The notes under the pieces: generated by a model
What the model saw: the letters and a program-made list of their open reading frames with translations, nothing else
Database searches by the model: none
What the model was told of the DNA's origin: nothing
Translations under genes and position numbers: made by a program
Part shown: one piece after another, positions 1 through 10,339 of the stretch
Layout of the letters: every line of letters starts with the position of its first letter
Position numbering within the stretch: position 1 is the first letter of the stretch
Assembly: GCA_963921825.1 (NCBI GenBank)
Contig: OY997592.1
Location: forward strand, 34,466,252-34,530,251
From: Erodium maritimum
Lineage: Eukaryota > Streptophyta > Magnoliopsida > Geraniales > Geraniaceae
Direction of reading: 5' to 3'
Length of the DNA: 64,000 bases

Positions 1-476
1 TTCCCCTTTTCGAACTGGCTTAATCACTATCTTGGGCCCCAAACCTACTCCTTAATAGTTTGATTTTCAAGTTTTTGAGGGAACATGAACATTGAATCTT
101 CATCCCCTCTCTTTCGAATTCCCATTGTCTACTAAAAGGTCAAAGAAGTCTAAAGCCGAAACCAAGAAAGCCCAGACCCTTCTGTTTATGCTACTCACTC
201 TAAAACTAGCTCGTCTACTTGCTTTAACTTTTGTTAATTTTTTATTTTTTAATTTTTATTTTACCTAAAGTGATCTCTCTTCATGAAATGCTAAGAATGC
301 AATTTGGAGGGAGCAATACTTAGTATAGAGTGACCTCGCTTCATGAAATTCTACGCACTTCTATACTCATCTGTGGATTCCCCTCCGTCGCCCCCAAGCT
401 TCTCCATTCTTCGTGTTGCATCTACTCGACTGGTTTGCATACTAGTCCTCATTGTCTGATCCCTCAAAAACTTCTG
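1..476. other. No confident gene; left edge of small-gene array
   Basis: No open frame with recognisable content. The sequence is AT-rich and lies downstream (on the minus strand) of the broken small gene ending near 477. Two similar phrases, 'gtgac/atctc..cttcatgaaat', occur near 265-290 and 329-350, suggesting a short local duplication. Nothing else can be supported. Confidence 0.4.
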
Positions 477-530
477 CTAGCTCTTAAGTAGAAGTGTTGC
501 AATCCTCTCATCTTTTTGGTTGGGGTCCAT
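477..530 (-). pseudogene. Truncated B-type copy of the small-gene array
   Basis: On the minus strand an ATG at 528-530 opens a 17-codon frame (MDPNQKDERIATLLLKS) that ends at a TAG at 477-479. The start region resembles the start of the intact copy at 3404: both have an ATG preceded by GAGA, an N-rich N-terminus (MDPNQKDE against MALNHEEN) and a shared TGCAACAC stretch. I infer a copy of the same gene broken by an early stop. The rest of the body (about 350-476) is too diverged for a confident alignment. The homology is by eye and modest; the family is unknown to me. Confidence 0.35.
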
Positions 531-615
531 TCTCGATTATCTGATGTGTGGAGGAAGGGAAGGGAATAATAGGTTAGAAGAGATAATAAAGTGAGTAAAG
601 AGGGAAGAGTTTGTC

Positions 616-626
616 TTTATATATGG
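616..626 (-). promoter_or_regulatory. Candidate TATA box of the broken B-type copy
   Basis: The minus strand reads CATATATAAAG about 90 bases upstream of the ATG at 530, a normal plant spacing for TATA plus 5'UTR. The MITE at 725-1214 lies just upstream of it, so more distal promoter sequence is displaced by 490 bp. Confidence 0.3.
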
Positions 627-724
627 TGGGTGGATGAAAAAGGTGAAAGAACCATTCAGTAAGAAAGGTGAGTTGGTTTTCAAACGTGATTTGAATTAGG
701 AATAAGGAAAGGGAAATTAATATA

Positions 725-1214
725 GAGGTTACTCCATGTCCTAACCTCTTACTACACTTAATTGTCAAATCAACACCCAAGCTTTGGAAAATTGTCAAAT
801 AGTAACGAATTTCAAAACTGAATTATTAAAAACCAAAAAGTACTATTTAAATTGACTGTTTCCATGAACAGTGAATCACGTGCGTCTTACGTGACTCATT
901 TTATAATGGAGCTTGGGCGAGCTGAGGTCACGAAGAGATGAAATTCGAAGCTCGGACACAAAGAGATGAAGTTCGAAGAGTTGAGATGAAGAGATGAGGT
1001 CACGAAGAGATGAAGTTAGGCCAAGTTAACGTCCGAAGGAAGAACATATTTGAGGGTAAACTCGACTTTTCACTTGGCCAAGTTAACTTCCGTTTAAAAT
1101 TAGAAACAATTGGCAATTTCAGTTAATTGACCGTTACTACATGGAAATTTCAATTGTATACGGTTTGGATTTAACAGTTTCTGAAAGTTGGGCGTTATGA
1201 CATGGAGTAACCCC
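725..1214. mobile_element. MULE-type MITE with 9-bp TSD
   Basis: The element begins GAGGTTACTCCATGTC and its other end, read on the opposite strand, begins GGGGTTACTCCATGTC. It is flanked by a perfect 9-bp direct repeat, ATTAATATA, at 716-724 and 1215-1223. Terminal inverted repeats plus 9-bp duplications are typical of Mutator-like elements. At 490 bp with no open frame it is a non-autonomous MITE. Internally there are repeated GAGATGAAGTTCGAAG-like phrases (930-1015). Removing the element restores a promoter resembling those of the other array copies (GAAT..AGGAA..TATATTCCTTCCC), so it inserted upstream of the broken copy at 530. Confidence 0.8.
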
Positions 1215-1554
1215 ATTAATATATTCCTTCCCTTCCCAAGAATTTATTCCCTTCTTAGTTGCATATTATAGGCGTCCAGGCAAGCCTATTACATAAAGCC
1301 TGGCCAGATAAGACATAACAATGTGAACCTAGACAAGAAGTACGAATAATAGTTTCTCGATCGGCACTGAACCTCATCGGTAGCTAATACAAGCCATAAC
1401 CGACATACAGAAGATCGAGACCAATTACCAGAAGATCGATAACAATTATAAGAGGATCGAGACCATTTAACAAAAGATCTACCTTACATATAGATGATCG
1501 GTACAATTCGTACTTCAATTAAAACATTCTTTATGACATAAAATGAGACTAAAC

Positions 1555-1820
1555 ATCAACAAAAACAGTTTAAAATAGACACCTGAGAATCTATAAGCTT
1601 TTCGATGATATCCAGGATTACATACGGTTCATCCAATAATTCTTGGATGCTTGTCACATAAGATTAACACTCCCTTCCTTCGATTGCCTTAACCTTCTCC
1701 ATCAGTTGTAGTGCCTTCATCTTGTTCCTATACAAGTTCCTCCATACTCGAAATTTTTTCAAGGCCTGCAACATGTCAAGCTGGTTTCGGGGGGGGGGGG
1801 CATTATTCAGAATATATGAA
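1555..1820 (-). pseudogene. Broken A-type copy of the small gene
   Basis: This minus-strand copy matches the open copy at 2410-2682 closely, with a shift of about 872 bp. It keeps the core RNKMKALQLMEKV and the C-terminal EKLIDSQV. Two lesions are visible. A TAA at 1664-1666 replaces a serine codon after GREC. The start region is also lost: where the open copy has ATGGTCCCTTGG before AACCAG, this copy has a run of 12 C (12 G on the plus strand, 1789-1800). After the stop the frame continues to match, so it was once a full-length gene. The function of the family is unknown; the body is predicted helical and charged. Confidence 0.55.
1789..1800. repeat. G12 homopolymer
   Basis: Twelve consecutive G on the plus strand, replacing the start-codon region of the A-type small gene copy. 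Unique in the window. It could be a slippage product or an assembly or read artefact. Confidence 0.8.
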
Positions 1821-2040
1821 GTAGTAAAGTAAATGTATTGGTGATGAGTTTGGTATTTATTGATAACTGGATTTTTTTTAATCAATTTTGAAAGAATATA
1901 TTCTTTCCCTTCCTAAAAAAATATTCCCATTATAGGCCTCCTCCAGGCCTAGGACTTAAAGCCTGTCCGGACCAACAATCATTCTTTCCCTTCCCAAACC
2001 CAAACCCTAATAAGCCGATTGGTTGATAAATATTTTCGAT

Positions 2041-2260
2041 TTCACCTCTTCTCCTCGTGGTTTAGGTCAAATTTTTTTAGAGAAGAAGTGAATAGGCAGA
2101 TAGATATGTGAGGAGAGTTATTATATGAGGAGGTGGGTGGTGGGTGGTGGGTGGTGAGTGTTAGGTCGCGAGTTAGAGTTTTGTATTTATTGTCAATCGT
2201 CTTGGCTTTCTTTGATTTAATCGAATTTGAAAGAAGGAATAGACCTTCCCTTTCTGGTCG
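2041..2260 (-). pseudogene. Remnant start and promoter of another B-type copy
   Basis: Read on the minus strand, 2041-2082 matches the first codons of the gene at 3404 (CTAAACCACGAGGA is shared), but the ATG has become TTT-like sequence and a TGA follows soon after. The sequence to the right (2083-2260, with GAAGTGAATAG..AGATAG..ATATGTGA and a GGTGGGTGGT repeat) matches the promoter side of that gene (3405-3575). The body of this copy is missing and is replaced by the promoter of the copy at 1555-1820. I infer a deleted B-type unit. Confidence 0.4.
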
Positions 2261-2409
2261 GTATTAAAATACAAAAGATCTAGATCAGTTAGTAGAAGGT
2301 CGATAACACTTATAAGATGATCGAGACCATTGAATAGATGATCGGCATTACATATAGACGATCGAGTTACCAGGTGCACTTAAATTAAACCATTCTTCAT
2401 TACAGAAAA

Positions 2410-2682
2410 TTAGAATCCACACCACCAACGACAAGTACGGTTTATAATATACACTTGAGAATCTATAAGCTTTTCGACGCTATCCAGGAGTACATCCGCT
2501 TCATCCAATAATTCTTGGATTCTTGTCACAGAAGATGAACAGTCCCTTCCTTTGACCGCCCTAACTTGCTCCATCAGCTGTAGTGCCTTCATTTTGTTCC
2601 TCTGCATAGTGGTCTTCATTTCCTCCATACTCAACAAGTTCTCAAGCCCTTCATCAATGTGAGCCTGGTTCCAAGGGACCAT
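2410..2682 (-). CDS. Small helical protein, A-type array member
   Basis: A 90-residue protein with an ATG at 2680-2682 that I do not recognise. It is highly charged and probably helical throughout: a segment with ENLLSMEEMKTTMQRNK, then MKALQLMEQVRAV, then RIQELLDEADVLLDSVEKL, consistent with a short coiled coil. There is no signal peptide or membrane segment, so it is probably soluble. It is the only open A-type copy; a sister with a stop codon lies about 870 bp to the left. The upstream minus-strand sequence (2683-2870) contains a phrase, TTCTTTCCCTTCCC, repeated upstream of every copy and likely part of a shared promoter. The C-terminal ...TCRWWCGF may be poorly conserved, since the sister copy ends earlier in the aligned frame. 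Expression is unproven. Confidence 0.5.
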   Translation of the reverse strand: MVPWNQAHIDEGLENLLSMEEMKTTMQRNKMKALQLMEQVRAVKGRDCSSSVTRIQELLDEADVLLDSVEKLIDSQVYIINRTCRWWCGF

Positions 2683-3149
2683 TCTTCAAAATATGAGATT
2701 GTGGAATAAATGAAGTGAAGTGAATGTGGTGGCAGTAAGTTTCGTATATATTGATAATTGGATTTGTTTTATTCAATTATGAAATAATATATTCTTTCCC
2801 TTCCCAAAAAAATATTCTCATCGTAGGCCTCCTTTAGACATATGACTTAAAGCATGTCCGGACAAGCAGTTATTCTTTCCCTGCCCGAATGCGCCGATCG
2901 ATTGATAAAAAAGCACATGTGCCGAGCGGTCAATGATCGAGACAATCACCCATGATCATAAGACCATAAGTGTGAACTGTAAAGACATTTAGAATGACCG
3001 ATCGAGGTACGTAAGTAGTCCGTGGATGAATAGAATGACCGATCAATTCGAACACCATAAGATTTGAACATACAAGTTGAAATTTTAAAAAAATTTGCAC
3101 AATAAAAATAAGGGGAACTACAGTACTTGTTTTCGTTACGAACATTACA

Positions 3150-3404
3150 CTACATAGTGTCTTCGAATGTGAATGCCACTATGAAGCGTTCAAGATCTTG
3201 AAGTTCACAAAGGAGCTCAATGACATTATTTTCATCTTCAGATGTCCATTCCCCTCTATCAGAATGAGAAATCTCACCCCTTATCTGTACCGTATTTACT
3301 TGGATTTTAAGAAGACTGGTCTTAATTGTTTGGAAGTTCATCATCCTCTGTTGGTATTGAAGTTTTCGTTCTTGTGTTGCATTTTCCTCGTGGTTTAGGG
3401 CCAT
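3150..3404 (-). CDS. Small helical protein, B-type array member
   Basis: An 84-residue protein with an ATG at 3402-3404, unknown to me. It has a basic, glutamine-rich first half (ERKLQYQQRMMNFQTIKTSL) and an acidic second half (SEDENNVIELLCELQDLERF), both likely helical. Size, charge and position resemble the A-type protein at 2410, with which it may share a distant origin. Its start and promoter are repeated at 2041-2260 and, more weakly, at 477-715, so B-type copies alternate with A-type copies. Upstream on the minus strand is an (ATAG)n-like stretch (3421-3441). There is no sign of secretion. Confidence that it is a real gene rests on the paralogous context, not on a known domain. Confidence 0.45.
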   Translation of the reverse strand: MALNHEENATQERKLQYQQRMMNFQTIKTSLLKIQVNTVQIRGEISHSDRGEWTSEDENNVIELLCELQDLERFIVAFTFEDTM

Positions 3405-3589
3405 TCTCTATGGAGAAGAGGTGAATAGATAGATAGATAGAATATGTGATGATGAGGTGACCTAATTTATGAGGAGGGGGTGGTGAGGTATACTTGCATA
3501 TTTATTGATAATTGTCATTGCTTTGGTTGAATCAAATTTGACTTAGGAAGAAGGAATATATTTCTTTCCTTCCTAAGTAGTTATTCCCT

Positions 3590-4191
3590 CTTCCGTTTAG
3601 TGTGCCTAACATACACATCCATGCCTGCATAAAGGCTTCCATATCAGGACATAACTCTTAAAGCATGTCATTACTCAGACAAAATACGTCTAGATCGTAT
3701 AAGAGACGTATCCGATCGAGACACCCATGAACGAGCATAAGACTTGAATTGTAACGGGTCACATCACATGCATGCACGTTCGAACGTTCGAGACGTATAA
3801 TAATTTATTGATACAAATATGTACCGAACGAATGATAGTTATTAACCATCGACTAATAAATATTGATCCAAACTGGAGTACTAATTTAGAGCACTATCCA
3901 TATCAACAATAAAGTGCAGAATACAAATAACTAATTCCCCTAGACATAACGCTATTAAAACAAACCTTAATGAAAACGGTCACAAAATTACAAAAACTAT
4001 TGATGATCTTCTTCTAACTCAACAACCTTATCAAGTTTTTTCATTCGTTTTCTCCAATAATATGGACACACCTCTGAACTAGGATGTTAATTCCCCTTCG
4101 AAGACGTTCCTAATATCCTCCACCCATTATGTGCCTTCAACTCGGATTATTAGTATGTCAACCTTATATGACTACAATCTTAATAGCCTCT
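3590..4191. other. Intergenic, no feature recognised
   Basis: AT-rich sequence without a credible gene. A phrase near 3590-3690 resembles the sequences upstream of the other array copies (TTCCTTCCTAAGTAGTTATTCCC, then AAAGCATGTC), so the array may end about here. The remainder up to the Tat-like LTR at 4192 shows nothing I can name. Confidence 0.4.
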
Positions 4192-4473
4192 TGATGAGTG
4201 GGGATGACTATGTGTCAAAACCCTCTTTCTACGTGCATCAGGACACGGTCATCAAACAATATACATGACGGTTAAGTACTGGTCCATCTCACAGGGAGTA
4301 GAGGTATCACTAGTATTTTACTAAAACCTGGGGACGTGGGCTATTACTTCTAGATCCCCGAAAGGGAAAGTAAAGGGCGGAAATTAATATGGTTGTTTAA
4401 GTCTAGGTGAAATGTAAAATATGTACACGCTACCACCTAAGACACATAACATTTGATTCACACAAGGAGCTGG
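4192..4473 (-). repeat. Extra truncated LTR end in tandem
   Basis: This 282-bp piece repeats the first part of the adjacent LTR (4474-4755): GATGACTATG..GTCAAAACCCTCTTT, GGTTAAGTAC, CAGGGAGTAGAGGT, CTAAAACCTGGGGACGTGGGC and CCCCGAAAGGGAAA occur in both, in the same order. It stops at ..GGAGCTGG and abuts TGATGAATGG. It is a partial LTR left by recombination or by slippage during reverse transcription. Confidence 0.75.
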
Positions 4474-6125
4474 TGATGAATGGGGATGACTATGCGTCAA
4501 AACCCTCTTTTTACGTGCATCAGTACACGATCATCAAGCAATAGATTTAACGGTTAAGTACCAGTCGATCCCACAGAGAGTAGAGGTTTCATTAGTATTT
4601 TGCTAAAACCTGGGGACGTGGGCTGTCACTTCCACATCCCCGAAAGGGAAAATAAAGGGCGGAAATTAAAATAGTTGTTTAAGTTTAGATTGAAATAATA
4701 TCTATATACACGCTACAACCTAAGACACGTAACTTTTGATTCACACAAAGAGTCGGTCACGGGTACAAGTAAATATGAATTCCAATTAACGCATGGTTTG
4801 GTTAAAGCGGGTGAAATCAAATAATACTTTCCTTATGGTCTTAGAACACTTAAGTTCCTATGTATGCGGTATCAAGAAATCAACTACATACTAGTCACGG
4901 GGAGAGGGCACAAGACCATTGCCCGGACCGATATGCGAACCACCAATCATCGGAACACAATAAACTATGGTGTAGTTTTATGATCTTGAGCGAAGCTCGA
5001 TCAATCCTCGAACGAGAGATAACGACAACGAATGCATGTCACTCTAGAGACTTGATATACACCCGAGAGATGAAAATAGCTAGCACATGAAATCAGGTTT
5101 TAAAGGAGAGGAAGGGAATGAGTTTCTCTGGCGTTGACCAGCAGCGCCCCACGTGGCGTGTTCTGGTTCGTTCGTCTATTTTTAATGATTTATTTACCAT
5201 TTCGCTCATATCTACTCCATTTTAGCTCCGATCCGCCTCGGTCTTGCGCCAATAATTTATTTTCTCAAGGCCTACAAAACAAGACCAATCATGAAATGTA
5301 TTTTGAACACTTGAAAAATATCGACCAAAAACGAGGTTTTGCGCAATTATTAGTAAACGCTAAAAATATAAAAACGATTACAAACAATTTAAAAATGTAG
5401 GGGAAATGGTCAAATTAGATAGGAAAAATTTACGCTCATCAAGTTCCCCCACACTTAGACCTTGCTCGCCCTCGATCAAGCTAAAATTAATCTAAGATAA
5501 ATACCAAGGTAAACCCAGCTTTATAAAATTCCCTAGACGGATCTTGGCGGCTCCGGGTTATTGAAAGCAATAAAAAAAAATGCAAATCCTGACTCACTTA
5601 ACCGGACTAAAAGATCTCATGTAAATGCACGAGCAAATAAAGACAAAAAATATAGACTCAAACAAGGCGTGTGCTTACACTTGGATTTGTTAGCAATAAT
5701 GGCCTAAAGCTCGCTAATGGAGTGAAATTTCCCTCATCATTTCTCTCCACTTTCCGCAAACTGTTATTTACTTGTTGTAGATTAAGAGTGTATATATGAG
5801 GTGGTCTACAAAATGAAACGAAATGACTAGAAATATTTCAGGCCTCCCTATCATCATTTAGCCCTTTGATCTCTCGGCCCTTACATATTAACGGTACTAA
5901 TCAAGAGCATTTCTAGACTCATTCACAACTTACACGATCGGGTGTTGTCATCCAATTACATAGCCTTGGGACTATGCGAATTGTAAACCCATCTAGTTCC
6001 TTTACGAGTCACGTGGTAGATCAAAGTTTGTTTGGTTTTTTCGATTACGTGTAGAAAAGTTTTGGATCATTAAGATAGGTTGGGGTTCACATTTTATTAC
6101 TCTTTGAGAGGTTCTGGGTGTAAGG
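4192..6125 (-). mobile_element. Tat/Ogre-like LTR element, 3' portion, copy 1
   Basis: A non-coding LTR retrotransposon fragment in minus orientation. A 282-bp LTR fragment (4192-4473) is followed by a second LTR (4474-5441) running TGATGAATGG...GCTCATCA. On the minus strand a purine-rich tract, GTGTGGGGGAACT (5442-5454), directly precedes the LTR and is the expected polypurine tract. The interior (5442-6125) then runs until a copia element inserts at 6126. The LTR is shorter than the copy starting at 25988: sequence between 5103 and 5104 is missing, corresponding to about 29070-29706 plus 61599-61640. No gag or pol coding was seen. Confidence 0.65.
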
Positions 6126-6704
6126 TGTTGGGTCTCGAGGTAGGGTTGGAGATGAACCAAGTCGCAGCGGAAAATCAATGAAAACCAAGAGATGATTAAA
6201 ACCATGAAACAACTAACAAAGAGTGGATTCAAAAGAGAAAAATTCAGCACTATTTCTTACCAAAACAAGAACACCGGGTAACGAATGATTGGCTTGAGTC
6301 ACCAAGACGCCTACGTATCCACATGGGAATCAAAGCCACGTAGTTCTTCTCTTTGAGGACTCAAGAACACAAAAATGGAGGTGGGAGCTTGCCAAACCCG
6401 AAATTGTAGGGAGAGAGGGAGATAAATTGTGTTTCCTATTCTTGTCTTGTGTTTGTTATGTTGAAAAAAGATGACTTAAACATAAAAATCCCCATACTTG
6501 TCCAACTAAAGGCATGGGACAAGTATGGTGTCAAGTAAGGTGTAAATAGGACAAAGTATGGCTAGACAAGATGAGGTTAGATGGTGAATCACCAACACCT
6601 TAATCCTTGTCTTGCTTACTTAGTACAAGACTTGATTAATTAGTTCCATGGGCCTTGGTTGCATGGGGCTCTCATGGGCCTCTCATGGGCCTCTTGGAAC
6701 ATGG

Positions 6705-8792
6705 TGTCACGTCCCGAATTCGGTAGAACCGAACCCAGAACGCGAACGGTGAAACAATAAAACAGTTTTCAGACATTTTAATAAACCGCTTAAAATTACC
6801 ACTTTGAGTTAAACAAAATAATTTTTTAAAACTGAAAACACGCCAAAAACAAGCGGACAAAAACACAAAGCGTACGACGCTAAACTCCCAAAAACCCGGA
6901 CTCCCGCTCCCAGCTCTTCCAGCTTCGAGAGTTCCCCTAGTCCGTCTCGTGACCAGTACCTGTAGGAAAAGCAGCTAGGGGTGAGCGTTCGCTCTCCACC
7001 ACAGATACCAGATTGACTACGACATACTAGCAGAAAATGCTGGAAACACCAACAACAAGCCAAACCTCGGGGACTACTATCCCCAAACTCAAGTAACCCG
7101 ACTGTCACACGAAAACTGTTACTTTCCCCAACCAACTCAACACCCGGACACGTAATGTAGACCCGACACAACGGTTACGACCTCAACCCAAAACGTTCCC
7201 ATATCATACGTTCCCGTATCATACGACACCACTAAGTGTCGCCTCCATTTCTAGTATTCGATGAACTTACTCATCCTACGACAACACTAGGTGTCACATG
7301 CATTTCTACTATTAACTTTCCGTAGTCAAGGCCGAGATCCGGCTACTTTTCCCTACCTCGTAACGTTTTCCCAAAATTCCACGCCCAACCTCCGGCGTGC
7401 TCGCGATCACTCGCCTAGCTTTCCCTTTTCGCGGTCCTCGGCACGATCTAACAAGATCACAATTAAAGCACTTTTTATGTCCGCAGGCAAAACTGAGATT
7501 AAAGAATTAGACGCCCAAACGCAACCCCGGTAATGTCGATCACTCCCAAACTTTCCAAATACTCGATATTGTCAATAACGGGCCCGGAAAGGCCCGATTC
7601 GGCCGGCTCGGCGAATCTGCCCGAGATCGGAAAACACCCTTCCGGGGCTCCGAAAATTCCCGTTTTCGTTTCTACGATCTTAGAATAATTCAAGGGTTCC
7701 AATGCAATTGACGGAGTCAATTTACGACTTCCGAGCAATTTAATTTGCGTTTAAAGTTTCTAAACCCGTCATTTCCAACTTTTACAATTTAAATCCAAAA
7801 TCCGTTCCGGGTATGGATTAACGACTTGGGGATCGTCCTAAACCACCCGAACACGAAAACCCGAGACCCGAACACGTGGGCCCCACCCAGCCATCAAGAC
7901 CCGTGGGTGGCTGGACCGATTCACCACCATGGTGGCCGGTCCTAGCTCCGGCCAGCCACTACCCACGGTGGCCGGAGCTCCCCCGAGCCTCCGGTCACCA
8001 GAAACCGCTCATTTTTCGCTCCAAAATGCCTCCAACGAACCCCACACCTCAACTCAACCATAGCCTACTTGTTTCAACCCAAACCCTAACTTTTAAACAT
8101 ATCAAAACGAAAATCAATTAGGTTCTCACCGTAGGGAATGATGACGGGAGCTTGATTCTTCGACCGTTGAGACGATCCGTCGGTTGGATCGTCGGGAAAT
8201 CGACAAACTCTCCCCTTTTCCTTCTCTTTTTTCTCTTCCTTTTCTCCTTCTTCTCTCTTCTTTTCTCTTTTTTTCTCTTTTTTTTAAAGTGTGGCCGACC
8301 ACCCCTCACCTCTCATCCTTTTGTTTTGTTCAATATTACCTACCACCACCACTTGTGTGACAAGTGGCAAGTGGGTCCCACCCATTTTGGAAAATAGCTT
8401 CTAGATATTTTTCAGTCAGATTCGCGAAATTCGGCCGTCTCGGGCCCCGAACGGGCCCATTTTCCAAGAAATTACGAAACTTCACGGGCTACAAGGAAAC
8501 GGCTCAACTAAGACCGTTGTAATGACGGCTAAGATTTTTGGATCCAAAACGGGTCTCGAACGGACCAAAACGTTGCTCGGTTGACTTTTCCAACAAAAAG
8601 TCAACCTTCCCAAAATTGGTCAGAAAGTTGCCCTGAGTCCCCCAGAACTCACTTTGGTCGATATCGGGGTCAACTTAAGTCCGATATGACCCTCGGGGTC
8701 AAATTTAGGTTCATTTAGGTGTCTGTCCAAAAATTTTAAATTTTCCTGTTTTTCGCCGATTTGACTGGCGTTGACCGGGAGTGGTTCTTACA
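6705..8792 (-). repeat. 3' LTR of gypsy element A
   Basis: Ends TG..CA. It is 2088 bp against 3014 bp for the partner LTR. The difference is mainly a missing block near 7193, where the partner has about 1.1 kb (11594-12700) including the 56-bp minisatellite. This copy in turn retains about 200 bp (6856-7060) that the partner lacks at 11457. The small open frames 6809-7171, 7291-7533, 7876-8121 and 8152-8397 are LTR sequence that recurs in every LTR of the family with changed frames, so they are not annotated as genes. Confidence 0.85.
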
Positions 8793-8806
8793 ATCTACCC
8801 CCGTTA
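8793..8806 (-). other. Polypurine tract of gypsy element A
   Basis: The minus strand reads ..AACGGGGGTAGAT directly before the LTR end TGTAAGAACC. This is the usual plus-strand primer of an LTR element and fixes its orientation as minus. Confidence 0.7.
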
Positions 8807-8829
8807 CAGGAATTTCGTCCGCGAAATTT

Positions 8830-9229
8830 AAAACAGACGTACCTCAGGAGTCGAACAGATCGGGGTACTTCGCGCGAACCTCGTCATCGCGCTCCCAAGT
8901 CGACTCGGCCTCGGGTTGCCGCCACTGCACCCGTTCTAAGCGGATAACCTTTCCGCGCTGGACCTGCTCCCGTGGATCCATTTCCCAAACCGGTTTCTCC
9001 TTATACGAGACATCACACGTTACCTCGACATCTGCCCACTCAATGACGTGCGAGGGGTCCGCATATACTTCCGCAATTGGGAAATGTGAACATTCCCAAG
9101 CTGTGGTGGCAGTGCAAGTCGGTATGCAACTGCTCCCACTCTGCTCAAGACCTCGAAACGCCCGATACACCGCTGGGCTAACCTGCCTCCGCCGCGGTTG
9201 AAACGCACCAGTCCACCTTTCGGAATCAC
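8830..9229 (-). pseudogene. Integrase C-terminus and chromodomain, element A
   Basis: Two overlapping minus-strand frames share the work, so there is a frameshift near 9060-9170. The upstream part has [20 protein letters not shown], the GPY/F-like end of gypsy integrase. The downstream part has GKVIRLERVQWRQPEAESTW followed by ERDDEVRAKYPDLF, typical of the chromodomain-like tail of Tekay-type chromoviruses. In the family this tail directs insertion by binding chromatin. It is broken here. Confidence 0.75.
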
Positions 9230-9281
9230 CTCCAGGGATACATTGTCACCGACTGCTGACTCGAGAGGTCGGCGTCGTCTG

Positions 9282-9775
9282 TCAGCATAGCTCCTGCCGA
9301 CTCTGCGCGGTCTTCAACCGCTCACGCTTCGGCACGACCGACTCAGCTGTCTCTTGGACCAGTTCTAGACCCAGTAAACCCTCGTTCCTCACTTCCGCCC
9401 CGCACATGGGCGATTGACACGGCCTACCATACAACGCTCCGAACGGTGCCATCCTGATACTGGCCTGAAAGCTGTTGTTGTAGGCGAACTCGGCTAACCG
9501 CTCACGAAATCCATCGTGACGTGCCCCCATTTCCACTGTGCAACCCGCAGTGGTTGCAATAATCCAGCGGGACGCTGTTCTTTGGCTCTCACCTGCTGAC
9601 AAGAGAGGCACCGCGATACTAACTTCGCAACCGCTCTCCGCATCCCGCTCCACTAGATATCCCGCCTGATGTCGCGCTCCTCTTAGTGCTACCCACGTGC
9701 ACTGTCAGACGCGAATAATGTGACTCTCGCAACTCGTTGCCTCCACCGTTACGCGTTATGAACAAACCTCCACGG
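9282..9775 (-). pseudogene. Integrase core fragment, element A
   Basis: The minus-strand frame 9282-9653 contains LAEFAYNNSFQASIRMAPFG and ALYGRPCQSP, a signature of Ty3/gypsy integrase downstream of the catalytic glutamate, and ends with RERLKTAQSRQ. To the right (9650-9770) sequence like the H2C2 finger region of element B follows, but the part between (HPQTDG and the catalytic D,D region) is reduced by internal deletion relative to element B. Comparison with 35881-36922 shows at least one sizeable deletion here besides the RT deletion. Non-functional. Confidence 0.65.
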
Positions 9776-10260
9776 TACCGTAACTCGTCGCCTGTGATAG
9801 TCGATATTGGCTCAGTACTTCGCCAGCCAATCCATTCGCAGGATCACGTCAAAGGTTGTCATTTCGTGAGTATCCTCCCCACGGATACACGAACAAGCTC
9901 ATTCAGTACCGAACCTCACGGACCCATGCAGTCTCTCTAAGACCTCACTCTACTACCGCCGTCGTGCCCACTAACTCCGACATACCCGAATCCTCGGGGT
10001 GAGGACTCGATCCAGCATCAGGGCTCTTGAGCCCTCTCTCGAACCTCATGTATCAGTTCGCTTCTCTAACTTCACAGGCACGACAGACCCAAGTCAACAC
10101 CACATCACCCCCAACCGGCGTGTCCAGACGCAGGGGTGGACTCAACGGCTCTCAACTCAGCCCCAACATCTCAGCACAACTCGACGAAGCAAACGAGTGT
10201 GACACCCCGGTATCCAATAATAAAAAAGGACGCCCAAATCAGAGACCGAACAACCACTCC
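9776..10260 (-). pseudogene. Protease remnant joined across the RT deletion, element A
   Basis: At about 9776-9785 integrase-side sequence (like 36715 in element B) passes directly into protease-side sequence (like 38405 in element B), so roughly 1.7 kb carrying RT and RNase H is gone. To the right, the sequence GCCAGCCAATCCATTC corresponds to GMDWLA in element B. Further on, the region around 10150-10215 corresponds to the aspartic protease active-site segment, but frames are broken. No gag follows. Confidence 0.55.
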
Positions 10261-10339
10261 AATAGTCACACCGATAAGGTATAGCACAACCCTCACACGA
10301 TCCTCTATGCATTTACTTATAACTTTCCGCAACCAAACC

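Noticed and set aside
574-798. 74-codon hydrophobic minus-strand frame
   Set aside because: It starts inside the MITE and continues into the promoter of the broken array copy, so it did not exist before the insertion.
2173-2379. 68-codon minus-strand frame MHLVTRSSIC..
   Set aside because: It lies in the 3' flank shared by both A-type copies (1380-1540 and 2265-2430), and the other copy has no matching frame.
4860-5090. Frame MYAVSRNQLHT.. repeated at 26374 and 62134
   Set aside because: Part of the Tat-like LTR; the ends differ in each copy and the frame is lost downstream.
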